64,000 nucleotides of DNA from Blautia glucerasea (GTDB lineage Bacteria > Bacillota > Clostridia > Lachnospirales > Lachnospiraceae): the NCBI RefSeq assembly GCF_020537505.1, contig NZ_JAJBMO010000020.1, positions 1-64,000 on the forward strand, read 5' to 3'. Below, in pieces: positions 16,842 through 29,000 of the stretch (position 1 is its first letter; each line of letters opens with the position of its first letter). Below the pieces are notes generated by a model. The model saw only the letters and a list, made by a program, of their open reading frames with translations, did not search any database and was not told where the DNA came from. The position numbers and the translations under genes are program-made.

Positions 16842-17827
16842 TGAGCGAGAACAGTACTATTTTGTTGGAAACAAAAGATTTATCCAAATATTTTACGGCG
16901 AAAAAAGGCCTTCTGAACCTTCAGCCATCTGTAGTAAAAGCAGTTGACCATGTGAGCCTTTCTGTGAAAAGGGGCGAGACTCTGGGACTGGTAGGTGAGT
17001 CCGGCTGCGGAAAATCCACTCTGGGAAGAACTATCCTTCGTCTGATCCCGGCTACAGAGGGCCAGGTTTTGTATAACGGGGAAGATATCCTGACTTATGA
17101 TAAGAAGAAAATGTGGGAAATGCGCCGGAAGCTGCAGATCATTTTCCAGGATCCATACAGCTCCCTGAACCCGAGAATGACCGTCTATGATCTGATCAGC
17201 GCACCTCTTGAGGTATACAGGATCGGCACAAAGGAAGAGCGCAGGGAAATGGTAGAAGAGATCCTTCAGGAGGTTGGTCTTGATAAACAGTACCTGAACC
17301 GTTTTCCCCACGAGTTTTCCGGAGGTCAGAGACAGAGGATCGGAATCGCCAGGGCACTGATCCTGAATCCGGAATTTGTTGTCTGTGATGAGGCAGTTTC
17401 CGCGCTGGATGTATCCGTCCGGGCCCAGGTGCTGAACCTTATGAGAAATATGCAGCAGAAGAAAAATCTGACTTACCTGTTTATTTCCCATGATCTGAGT
17501 GTGGTTCGCCACATCAGCGATCGTATTGCAGTTATGTATCTTGGAAGCGTGGCAGAGATTGCAGAAAAAGCCCAGCTTTATTCCAACCCCATGCATCCAT
17601 ACACCAAAGCGCTTCTTTCTGCAATTCCACTTCCAGAAGTGAAGAAGAAACGTCAGCGTATCATCCTGGAGGGAGACGTGCCAAGCGCCTACAATCCGCC
17701 GTCTGGATGTAAATTCCATACCCGCTGTCCTTACGCTACAGACCGCTGCAAGGAGGAAATCCCGGTACTGCAGGAAGTGGAAAAAGGGCACAAGGTAGCT
17801 TGTCACAGGGCATTGGAAATTCTTTAA
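16841..17827 (+). CDS. Peptide ABC transporter ATP-binding protein, DppF/OppF family
   Basis: The 328-residue second ATPase, with Walker [12 protein letters not shown], signature FSGGQRQRIG, Walker B FVVCDEAVSALD and switch FISHDLSVV. The C-terminus has the matching cysteine-bearing extension GCKFHTRCPYATDRC. It pairs with the DppD-like subunit and is the last gene of the operon; a rho-independent terminator follows at 17955. In Walker B the usual Pro after Glu is replaced (DEAVSALD), a common variant in OppF proteins. Confidence 0.93.
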   Translation: MSENSTILLETKDLSKYFTAKKGLLNLQPSVVKAVDHVSLSVKRGETLGLVGESGCGKSTLGRTILRLIPATEGQVLYNGEDILTYDKKKMWEMRRKLQIIFQDPYSSLNPRMTVYDLISAPLEVYRIGTKEERREMVEEILQEVGLDKQYLNRFPHEFSGGQRQRIGIARALILNPEFVVCDEAVSALDVSVRAQVLNLMRNMQQKKNLTYLFISHDLSVVRHISDRIAVMYLGSVAEIAEKAQLYSNPMHPYTKALLSAIPLPEVKKKRQRIILEGDVPSAYNPPSGCKFHTRCPYATDRCKEEIPVLQEVEKGHKVACHRALEIL

Positions 17828-17954
17828 ATATAGTGCATGAAGGTTATTGTTCTGGTGGTGCGCAGTAACACTACTGTACGAAACCTGTAAACAGGAAAAC
17901 AAAAGAGTGTGGAGGGCAGACTCCTTCTTTGGCTGAATAAGGAAAATACAATAT

Positions 17955-18004
17955 CGGTTCTTGGAAGAACCCTCAAAAAGAGGAAACTTCCGAGAACCGT
18001 TTTT
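17955..18004 (+). terminator. Rho-independent terminator of the peptide importer operon
   Basis: Stem arms CGGTTCTTGGAAG (17955-17967) and CTTCCGAGAACCG (17987-17999) pair with one G-U, followed by TTTTT. It separates the peptide importer operon from the nonribosomal peptide locus. Confidence 0.85.
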
Positions 18005-18153
18005 AATTTACGTGATAGACGGGCCAAAGTCCATACTTGCAGGAAATTCTGGCGACTGCCACGAAAGGCGTTTTAAGCCTGCAGAAAATGCTCTGCCACA
18101 TTAAAAAAAACAATGTCATTTTCGCTAAATAAACCGTTATTTTCTTCTTTTTA

Positions 18154-18182
18154 TTGAATTATCCTCCTAATTTTGCTAAATT
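18154..18182 (+). promoter_or_regulatory. Putative promoter of the NRPS locus
   Basis: TTGAAT (18154-18159) and TAAATT (18177-18182) are separated by 17 bases in an AT-rich region after the upstream terminator. If used, transcription begins near 18190, which excludes a TTG start at 18154 for the exporter and favours GTG 18256. The 18005-18150 stretch shows no gene and no clear structure beyond AT-rich runs. Confidence 0.45.
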
Positions 18183-18255
18183 AATAATAAATATGGGAAA
18201 GTCCAATTTTATTTATGGGGACAACAAAAATACAAATGAAAAAGGGGATGAATCA

Positions 18256-19998
18256 GTGGAAAACCGAAACAACCGACTATTAAATGCAAAGCTAAACAAG
18301 TACATTGTTCCAGGCATTATGATGTCACTAGCCCTTCAGCTGGGAAACATTGTGGACACTATTTTTGTAAGTAATTTAATTGGCGTAGAAGCCATGTCTG
18401 CAGTTACTATGAGCCTTCCAGTGGAAACCATCGTCCAGCTTACCGGCTACTGCCTGGGCGTAGGAGGCTCCATTGCAGTGGGAAATCTGCTTGGCAAACG
18501 AGACAAGGAAGGTGCCTCCAGACTATTCACAGCTACTTTTATTGTGACACTTGCCGTAGGTCTTCTTTTTTCTATCTTTGCTTTCTTTACCGCAGGCCCT
18601 ATTTCCAGGCTTCTGGTATCCGGCGGCGGTATTTTGACAACCTACACAAGAGACTATATCCGCATCAGCATGCTGGGTGCGCCGGTAATTGGAATTGGTC
18701 TTTTGATGGTAAATTACCTTGGCGTGGAGAACCATCCGGAGCTTGCCTCCATCTATCTGATCGCAGCCAACGTGATAAATCTTGTGCTGGATTACATATT
18801 CCTCAGATTTACACCCCTTGGAGTCACAGGTGCATCCTTGTCAACCGTACTTGGATTCCTTTTTGCCATGGTAGTTTTCCTTTTCTACGTTCGTTCGGAT
18901 AAGAGAAATATCCGTTTTGTGCGGCTGAAACCAAAGGACTTCGTAATCGTTAAGGAAGCCGTGGTCACAGGTGTACCCATGCTTGTTTTCATGGCAACCA
19001 ATTTTGTAAAATCCCTTGGCCTGAATACCATCATTATGAACCAGATCGGGGAAGACGGAATGGCAGTATTCACAGTCTGCGACAATGTTCTTTTGATCGT
19101 GGAAATGCTGACAGGCGGAATCATTGGCGTGATCCCAAACGTTGCCGGAATCCTCTTTGGGGAAAAAGATTACGTGGGAATCCGTGTTCTCTGCAAAAAA
19201 ATGCTGAAATACAGCTATATAGTTCTGGCCGTTATATTCGCCCTGATCATGGTATTCACCGAGCAGATCACCATTATGTTTGGCGGCGACGGAGATCTGG
19301 GCAGGGAAATGGTTCATGCCCTGCGCATTTTTGCCCTGTGCGTGATCCCTTATCTCTGGAATAAATTTATTGTAAGCTATTATGAATCCATCGAAGAAAC
19401 TGCAATCGCAAGCTTTGTTACCTTCCTTGAAAATGCAGTGGCAGTTCTGCCTGCAACCTTTATCGGAATCTCAATCTGGAAGCAGATTGATGGAATCGGT
19501 ACAAATGGAATCGGTGCTGCGTTCGTGACCACGGAGATCATAACCGTGATCGCAGCCTGGATCTTCCGTAAGATCAAACACAAAAATTCTACCTTTTATA
19601 TTGTTCCGGACAAAAATCCTGGAACCAATCTGGATTTTTCTATCAAGAGCACCATGGAGGAAGCTGGAACCGTAAACCGAAGGATCATGGATTTTTGCAA
19701 GGAAAACGGCGTATCCGGAAACAGAGCCAATCTTGCCGCTGTGTGCGCAGAAGAGATGACTGTGAACATCATCCGGTATGGCGGAAAAACCTCCAACTGG
19801 ATCGACATCAATCTTTGCCTGGAGGATGACATTTGCAGATTGAGGATCAGGGACAACGGTGTGAACTTTAATCCGTTGGAATACAGCTATGACCATGAGG
19901 ATTTCGATATCCATGGAATCGAGCTGGTGAAAAAGATTTCAAAAACAATGGATTATATCCGCGCAATTGATATGAATAATACCATAATATCATTTTAG
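18256..19998 (+). CDS. MATE-family exporter fused to an anti-sigma-type ATPase domain
   Basis: Residues about 1-445 form a twelve-helix MATE multidrug/oligosaccharide exporter (NKYIVPGIMMSLALQLGNIV, then two six-helix halves). Residues about 455-580 are cytosolic and match the RsbW/SpoIIAB-like HATPase_c fold: N-box EEMTVNIIRYGG, G1 box RDNGVNFNPLEYS and a G2-like DIHGIELVKKI. Start GTG 18256 is chosen for its AAAGGGG ribosome-binding site; upstream TTG/ATG codons lack one. The stop overlaps the ribosome-binding site of the NRPS gene. MATE proteins export small cationic or peptidic products, so it probably exports the NRPS product. The fused domain could bind the STAS protein encoded after the NRPS, gating transport by partner switching; that part is inference. 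Confidence 0.85.
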   Translation: MENRNNRLLNAKLNKYIVPGIMMSLALQLGNIVDTIFVSNLIGVEAMSAVTMSLPVETIVQLTGYCLGVGGSIAVGNLLGKRDKEGASRLFTATFIVTLAVGLLFSIFAFFTAGPISRLLVSGGGILTTYTRDYIRISMLGAPVIGIGLLMVNYLGVENHPELASIYLIAANVINLVLDYIFLRFTPLGVTGASLSTVLGFLFAMVVFLFYVRSDKRNIRFVRLKPKDFVIVKEAVVTGVPMLVFMATNFVKSLGLNTIIMNQIGEDGMAVFTVCDNVLLIVEMLTGGIIGVIPNVAGILFGEKDYVGIRVLCKKMLKYSYIVLAVIFALIMVFTEQITIMFGGDGDLGREMVHALRIFALCVIPYLWNKFIVSYYESIEETAIASFVTFLENAVAVLPATFIGISIWKQIDGIGTNGIGAAFVTTEIITVIAAWIFRKIKHKNSTFYIVPDKNPGTNLDFSIKSTMEEAGTVNRRIMDFCKENGVSGNRANLAAVCAEEMTVNIIRYGGKTSNWIDINLCLEDDICRLRIRDNGVNFNPLEYSYDHEDFDIHGIELVKKISKTMDYIRAIDMNNTIISF

Positions 19999-20010
19999 GA
20001 GGTGCAGGAA

Positions 20011-23000
20011 ATGTCTGACATTAACGAAAGAAGCAATTTTGTTTTTCAGTTTCAGCCTGTAACAAAATTATTTGAAGAACAGGTACGGCTTCATCCTGAC
20101 AAATGCGCTGTAGCCACAAGTAAGGAAAGCTTTACCTATGGACAGCTGAATGAAAGAGCAAACAGAATTGCCCATTCTCTTATTGAAAAAGGCGTTGGCC
20201 GTGAAAAAATCGTAGGCGTGGTACTGGAGCGCTGCTGTGATTTTTATGCAGTCCGGCAGGGTATTTTGAAGGCTGGCGGCGCATTTGCTGTTGCAGCCCC
20301 GGACTATCCGGATGACCGTGTACAGTTCATCTTTGAGGATGCAGGAGCTCCCTTTATTATTACCACAAGGGAGATTCAGAAGGAGCGCCAGGAGCTGCTT
20401 TCCAGGCTTTCCGGTACAGTGCTTCTGCTTGAAGAACTTCTGGAAAACCCAAATGCCGAAAACCCGGATACCGGGATTCAGGAGCATGACCTTTGCTATT
20501 GCATTTACACCTCCGGTTCCACTGGAAAGCCAAAAGGTGTTATGATCGAGCATATCAACCTTGCCAATTTTGTAAATCCCAATCCTAAGAATGCAGAGAC
20601 GTATGGCTATGTAAGCAGGGGAAGTGTTTCCCTTTCCATGGCAGCCATGACATTTGATGTCTCGGTACTGGAGGAGTTTCTCCCTCTTACCAATGGAATG
20701 ACAGCAGTGATCGCAAGCGATGAAGAGATTCTGAATCCCATTATGCTTGGAGCTTTAATTGTAAAAAATAAAGTGGATATTATGACCACAACTCCTACCT
20801 ATCTTTCTAATATGATCGATCTGCCCCAGCTTCAGGAAGCAGCAGCCCGGATCAAGGTATTTGACGTAGGAGCAGAAGCATTCCCGCCTGCACTTTTTGA
20901 CAAGATCCGCGCAGTAAACCCGGATGCTTATATTATGAACGGCTATGGACCAACCGAGACCACCATCAGCTGTACCATGAAGGTGATCACCGACAGCAAA
21001 AATATTACCATCGGAGAGCCAAACGGCAATGTTCAGGTGTATGTGGTTGACAAAGAGAACAGGATTCTTCCGGACGGAGAGACAGGAGAGCTTGTAATTG
21101 CAGGTCTTGGCGTAGGTCGGGGCTACATCAATCTGCCTGAAAAAACAGCAGAGGTTTTCATCACTCTTAACGGAGAAAGAGCCTATAAAACAGGTGACCT
21201 TGCCAGGATCACTCCAGATGGGGAGATTGAATTTTTCGGAAGAATTGACAATCAGATCAAGCTCCGCGGCCTCAGGATCGAGCTTGGAGAGATCGAGGAA
21301 GTGATCAACAGCTTCGAAGGAATCATCACCAGTATTACCGTACCGGTTGATAATAAATATCTTTGCTGCTACTTTATGGCAGACCGCCAGATCGATACTG
21401 AGGCGCTTGCCGGTTATGCATCAGAATCCCTGGCTCATTACATGGTTCCAGACGTTTTCATCCAGCTGGAAAAAATGCCATTAACCCAGAATGGCAAAGT
21501 TGACAAAAAAGCATTGCCGAAGCCGGTGGCTCAGCCAAAGAACCTGAAAGAGCCGGAAACACCAATGCAGAAGAAGATCTTTGACATTGTAGCCAAAGTA
21601 GTAGAAAACGATTTCTTCGGAATTGACACCAGCTTTTATAAGGCAGGCCTTTCCTCCATTAGTGCAATGAAGCTCTGTGTTCTGATTTCAGAGGAATTTG
21701 GCGTTACTGTAAAAACAAGCGATATCCACGAGAACAACACCGTGGAAAAACTGGAAAAATATATCATGCTGGCACCAAAGATCAGAACCTACGAAAAGAG
21801 AGAGGTTTATCCTCTTACTGGTTCCCAGAAGGGTATTTTTGCAGAATGCAGCAAGAATCCGGAGAGTACCGTATACAATATCCCCTTCCTTTTCGAACTG
21901 GATCCTGCAGTGGATACCCGGAAATTATCTGATGCAGTTGCCAGAATGGTAAATGCCCATTCCTATCTGCTCACGCAGGTATATCTTGACGATAATGGGG
22001 AGATGGTACAGCGCCCTGGCAATGAGACTTTTGTGCCGGAAGTGATCGAGACCACAAATGAAAAATTTGCCAGCCAGAAGGAAAGCCTTGTACGTCCGTT
22101 TAAGCTGGAAAAAGGACGTCTCCTTCGTGTGGCAATTTATGTGACAGAAGATAAGAAATACCTCTTTACTGATTTCCACCATATTATTGCTGACGGCAAC
22201 TCCTATGATATCATTTTCGAGGATATCAATAAGGCATATATGGGTGAAAAACTGGAAAAAGAGTCCTATACCGGATTTGATGCGGCCCTTGACGAAGAAC
22301 AGCAGATGAAAGAGGGCAAATACAAAAAAGCCGAGAAATATTATGACAGTATTTTTGAAGGAATTGAGACTGAATCTCTTCCTATGCCGGACCTGAATGG
22401 AGAAGCTCCTGAAAAAGGTTATCTGGAGAAGACCATGGGCCTAAAAGAAGAGGCCATTCTTTCCTATTGCGAGAAGCTGGGTGTTACCCCGAATATTTTA
22501 TTTACAGGTCTGTTCGGCATCCTTATGGCAAAATACTCCAATGCAGAGGATAGTCTGTTTTCCACTATTTATAATGGACGAAACGATTCCAGGCTTGAAA
22601 ACACGGTCTGCATGCTGGTAAAAACTCTTCCTGTTTATTGCAAATTCGACCCGAAGACTACTGTGCAGGCGTATATGGCAGAGCTTTCCGAGCAGATGCT
22701 GTCCTCCATGGCAAACGATATTTTCCCATTTTCCGATATTTGTGCAAAATACGGGCTGAATTCGGATCTTACCTTTGCATACCAGGCAGAGTTAAGCGAC
22801 GATTATCCAATTGGAGACACCATTGCCAGAGGTCACGACCTTTCCCTGGATATGGCAAAAATGCCTCTGCTGATCCAGGTAAGAGAGTACAACCACACTT
22901 ATGTGCTCACTGCAGAATACCGCAGCGACATGTACAGCCAGGCCTTTATTGACGGAATCCTGGATTCCTATGAAGCTGCCATGAGCTCCATGCTGAAAAC

Positions 23001-26000
23001 AAAATATGTTTCTGAAATCTCTGTGATCTCTCAGAGTGGGGTAAACAAGATCGCAGAATTCAATCATACAGAAAACGAATTTGACAGAAGCAAAACCATT
23101 TCTGACATGTTCGCTGAACTGGCAGAGACCATTCCGGACCACACAGCAGTGGTATTTAAAGACCGGAAATATACATACAAAGAACTGGACGAGCTCAGCG
23201 ACAGACTTGGAAAATATATTGCATCCCAGGGAATCGGCAGGGAGGATGTAGTTTCCATTCTGATCCCTCGCTGCGAATACATGGCCATCGCACCAATGGG
23301 CGTGATCAAAGCCGGTGCAGCATACCAGCCTCTTGATCCTACATACCCGAAGGACCGTCTTATGTACATGCTGGAGGATTCTGCTGCTAAGCTTTTGATC
23401 GCGGACAGAGAGCTTCTGCCACTGGTAGACGGCTATCAGGGACCTGTTTTATTTACAGATGAGATCCCACTGCTGGAAGACCGTGATGTGGAACTTAAGA
23501 AGCCAGAGCTTCATGATCTGTTTATTTTACTGTACACCTCCGGCTCCACCGGCGTACCCAAAGGCTGTATGCTGGAATATGGAAATATCACTGCATTCTG
23601 CCACTGGTACAAAAAGTATTACCAGGTAGATCACAGCTCCAAAATAGCAGCTTATGCGTCCTTTGGATTTGATGCTTCCATGATGGACATTTACGGTGCA
23701 ATTGCAAACGGTGCAGAGCTTCACATTATTCCGGAAGAAATCCGTCTTGATTTTATTGCACTTCAGCGTTATTTTGAAGAGAATGGCGTTACCCATTCCT
23801 TTATGACTACACAGGTGGGAAGACAGTTTGCGATGGAAATGAGCTGCGAGAGTCTGCAATATCTTTCCATAGGTGGAGAGAAGCTTGTTCCTATGGAACC
23901 GCCGAAGGATTATAAATTCTTTAATGCGTATGGTCCTACAGAGTGCACAATTTTTACAACTGTATTTGAAGTGGATAAATATTATTCAAATATTCCAATC
24001 GGAAAAGCGCTTGATAATTTCAAGCTTTATATAGCCGATAAGTTTGGTCATCTGCTTCCATACGGTGCCTGCGGTGAGCTGATGATCTCCGGATGGCAGG
24101 TTTCCAGAGGCTATCTGAATAAACCAGAGAAAACTTCGGAAGTTTATACGAAGAATATTTATGACGATGCAGAAGGTTATGAAGTCCTGTATCATTCCGG
24201 TGATGTTGCCAGATATCTTCCGGATGGAAACATCCAGATCATTGGAAGAAAAGACTCCCAGGTTAAGGTCAGAGGCTTTAGAATTGAGCTTTCCGAGGTT
24301 GAGGAGGTCATAAGAAGATACGAAGGCATAAAGGATGCAACCGTAGTGGCTTTTGACGATCCAAATGGCGGCGGAAAATATATTGCAGCTTATGTAGTAT
24401 CTGACGGTCAGGTTGACATAAATAAGTTAAATGATTTCATCAAAGAAACCAAGCCTCCATACATGGTTCCGGCAGTTACCATGCAGATCGACAAGATTCC
24501 GCTGAACCAGAATCAGAAGGTAAACAAAAAAGCCCTTCCACTGCCAGAGCGAAAAGTGGAAGAAATCGTGAAACCGGAGAATGAGACTCAGCAGAAGCTG
24601 TTTGACTGTATTGCTGAGGTTCTTGGCTATACCGAATTCGGCATTACCACAGATATTTACGAGGCAGGACTGACCTCTATCACTGCTATTAAGCTGAATA
24701 TCCTTATTTCCAAAGCTTTTGACATTGTGATAAAAACATCTGACATCAAGGATCACCCAACCATTCAGATGTTAGAGGGCTTTGTGAAGACTGCCGGAAA
24801 AGAAACCAAGAGGGAAATCCAGGAAAATTATCCTCTCACCAATACCCAGGAGGGAATTTTCATCGAGTGTACAGCAAATATGGGATCCACCATCTACAAC
24901 ATCCCATATCTTCTGAAGCTTGACAAAAAGGTTGACCTGGATAAGCTGGCAGAAGCAATTGACAGCACCGTTGCAGCTCATCCTTACCTGAAAACCCGTC
25001 TCTTTATGAGCGACGAAGGAGAAGTCCTTCAGAAACGTAATGATGCTTTCACTTATAAGACGCAGATTATAAATGGAATGAACCGGGAAACTCTGGTTCG
25101 TCCGTACATGCTGTTTAATGAGCAGCTTTTCCGCTTTGAGATTCACAGAACCTGTGATGGAAATTATCTGTTCCTTGACATTCATCATATTGTTGCAGAT
25201 GGTACCTCCCTGGGCATTATCCTGAACGACATTAACAGGGCTTACAGCGGAGAAAAGCTGGAAGTGGAAGAGTATACTTCCTATGATCTGGCCCTTGATA
25301 ACAGGGATGCTCTGGCAGGTGATGCTTATAAGAATGCAGAGAGCTACTATAAATCCGTTTTTGAAAATGCGGGCGGAAGCATCAACTTCTATCCAGACAA
25401 GAGCGGAGCAGCTCCAACCGCAGAGATGTATCATCGTGAGACCAGTGAGTTCTCCGTACAGGACGTGAAGGCATTCTGTAAGAAGCACGGAATTACAGAG
25501 AATGTATTCTTTATCTCTGCTTTTGGTATTACTCTTGGAAAATACAATTTCAGGAAGGATGCGGTATTTACCACTATTTACCACGGCAGAAACGATTCCA
25601 GACTTTCCGATACCGTGGGTATGCTGGTAAAGACTCTTCCCGTTTACTGTGATTTCTCAGGAAGCACTGCGGATTGCCTGAATGCTGTCCAGCAGCAGCT
25701 GATTAATTCCATGAACAACGATATTTATCCGTTCTCCCAGATCAGCCATGAGTTCAACATCAAGGCAGATGCCATGGTGATCTATCAGGGCGACAACTTC
25801 GCCTTTGATAATATCGGCGGGGAATATGCGCAGGAAGAGCCTGTTCAGTTGAATGCGGCGAAAGCCCCTGTTTCCATCAGTATTTCAATTGAGAGAAATA
25901 AGTTTGTCTTTGAGATTGAGTACAGAGGCGACATGTACAACGAGGAAACCATCAAATACCTTGCAGATAACCTGGAAACAACGGCAGATGGAATCCTGAG

Positions 26001-29000
26001 AGAATACGAGCCGGCAGACATCAGACTGATGTTTGAGGAAGAAACCAAAATGGAAGATGATCCTTCCCATGCCGGAAAGACCTTTGTAGACCTGTTCAGG
26101 GAAGCTGTTGCAAAATATCCGGACAGACCGGCGGTAAAAGACGGAATGGGCGAGCTTACCTATAAAGAACTGGACCATATGTCAGATTATGTTGCTCAGA
26201 AGCTTACGGAAAATGGCTTTGGCAGGGAAAAGGTTGCAGGTATTCTGTGCGGAAGAACAAAGGAATATGCCGTAGCTTATATCGGTGTTATGAAAGCCGG
26301 CGGTGCGTATGTTCCATTGGATCCGGAATATCCGCAGAGTAGAATTGAGTACATGCTGAAGGATTCCGAGGCAGAAAACCTGCTTGTAATAGACCGTTAC
26401 CGCAGTCTGGTAGGCTTCTACGACCAGAATGTGATCAGCCTGGATGACGTGGCAGCAGAATCCAAAGACTTTGCACTTTCTGTAGAGCTCACAGCTCCGA
26501 AACCAGAGAACCTGGCTTATATGATCTACACCTCCGGTTCCACCGGAAAACCAAAAGGTGTTATGCTTGAACAGCGGAACCTGCTGAACCTGATCGAGTA
26601 TATCCTTATGACAAGAAAACTGACACCAGATGATATTGTGGCAGAGTTTGCAAGCTTCTGCTTCGATGCATCCGTGATCGACCTGTTTGCTCCGCTTACT
26701 GCAGGTGCGGTACTGTACATTTTGCCAGAGAGCATACGAAAAGATGCGGTTGCTGTTGGAAAATTCATAAAAGAAGAAAAAATTACCACAGCTACCTTCC
26801 CAACTCAGATGGGCGAGTTGGTTGCAGAGCTTCTTGACGATGCTCCGAGCCTGAAATTTGTCACCCTGGGTGGTGAGAAGTTCAAATATTACCGGGATAG
26901 AACTTACCAGATGATCAATGGCTACGGTCCAACGGAGAATACTGTTTCCTCCACAGAGTTCTGGGTTGACAAACAGTACGACAACATCCCGATCGGTAAG
27001 TCACAGCGGAATATCCGCAGCTACATTGTGGACGAAAATATGAAACGGCTTCCGGTAGGCGCTTCTGGTGAGCTTTGCCATGCCGGACGTCAGATTGCAA
27101 GAGGATATCACAATCTTCCTGAGAAGACGGCTTCCGTATTTGTGGAAAATCCGTTCTCCGTATGTGACGAGGACAAACGTCTTTACAGAACCGGTGATAT
27201 GGTCCGCATGAAAGGTGACGGAAACATTGAATATATTGGCAGAATTGACTCCCAGGTAAAAATCAGGGGATATCGTATCGAGCTTGGTGAGATCGAAGGA
27301 GCTCTTCTGAAGCACGATAAGGTGAAGAATGCTGCTGTTATAGTGATCGAAAAAGGCGGAAACAAATATATCACAGCTTATTATACTGGTGAAATCATTC
27401 CGGAAGATGAGCTGAAGCTGTTCCTGAACCCGCTGATTCCGGATTACATGATGCCATCCTTCTTTGTCCATCTTGAGAAAATGCCGGTGACTCCTGGCGG
27501 AAAGATAGACAAAAAGGCGCTTCCGGTACCAGAAGTAACCACCACAGCAAGCACAGCCTATGTGGAGCCTGTTACCGCTGTCCAGATTAAACTTTGCGAG
27601 ATATTTGAAAAAGCACTTGGCATTGAAAAAGTAGGAATTGAGGATAACTTCTTCGAACTTGGAGGCTCCTCACTTACTGCATCAAAGGTTGCTGTTATGT
27701 GCCTTTCCAAGAATATTTCCATTGTATATGCAGACATTTTCAAATATCCGACCATCCGTGAGCTTTCTGCAATCGTGGATAACAGTGAGGCATTTGAAAA
27801 TCCGCAGAGTGAGAACGAATTCTCCAGCTACAATTATAACCGGATTCAGAGCGTGATCAGCGGAAATGTGGAAGAAAACGTAAACCAGGTGACAAAGGAA
27901 GAAATTGGTGATATCATGATCACAGGTGCAACCGGCTTCCTGGGAATTCATGTTCTGAAGGCTTACCTGGATAATTATGACGGTAAGGTTTACTGTCTGG
28001 TACGTAAGGGTAAATATGAGTCCATGGAGAAACGAATGATGCATATGTTGATGTATTACTTCGATAATCCGTGCCAGGAACTGTTTGGAGAGCGTATTAT
28101 CTGTGTGGATGGCGATATTACCTCGAAAGAACAGGTGGAGAAATTTGCAGATTACAAATTTAACACCATTATTAACTGCGCAGCCTGCGTAAAGCATTTT
28201 GCAGCTGGTGATGTACTGGAGAAGATAAATGTACACGGAGTGGAAAATCTGATTGAATTCTGTAAAAATAGTGGACGCAGACTGATCCAGATTTCTACTG
28301 TTTCTGTTGCCGGAGAGGGTTCCGAGGGTGTTCCGCCAATGTCCAGAGTCTTTAATGAAAACGATCTGTATATTGGACAGAACATCACAAATGAATATAT
28401 CCGCACAAAATTCCTTGCAGAGAGAGCTGTACTGGAAGCTGTTTCCAGTGGGCTTGACGGAAAGGTTATCCGTGTAGGAAATCTGATGAGCCGAAATTCA
28501 GATGGTGAATTCCAGATCAACTTTATTACAAACGGATTCCTGCGAAGCCTGAGAGGATATGAGGCAGTTGGTAAATTCCCAATTGGGGCTATGCACGAAG
28601 TTACAGAATTTTCACCAATTGATTCTACTGCACTTGCAGTGTTGAAACTGGTGCAGACAGACCGGAGATTTACCGTATTCCACGCCTGCAACAGCCACCA
28701 TATCTATATGGCGGATCTGATCTATGCAATGCGGAGCCATGGATTTGACATTGACATTGTAAGTGATGAAGAGTTTGAGGCTGCAGTAAAAGAATTTGCA
28801 AAGAACAGTGATGATTCGGATGTTGTTTCCGGACTGATCGCGTATACGGCTCATAATGAAAATGAGATCTATACCCTGGATTACAGCAACCGGTTTACAG
28901 CACAGGTTCTTTACAGACTGGATTACAAATGGCCGGTTACAGATGACAGATATCTGGAAAGCGCTATTGAGGCACTTGACAGACTTGCATTCTTTGATTG

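Noticed and set aside
18154..18255. Longer N-terminus of the MATE exporter starting at TTG 18154
   Set aside because: The codon coincides with a likely -35 element and lacks a ribosome-binding site; GTG 18256 has AAAGGGG upstream.
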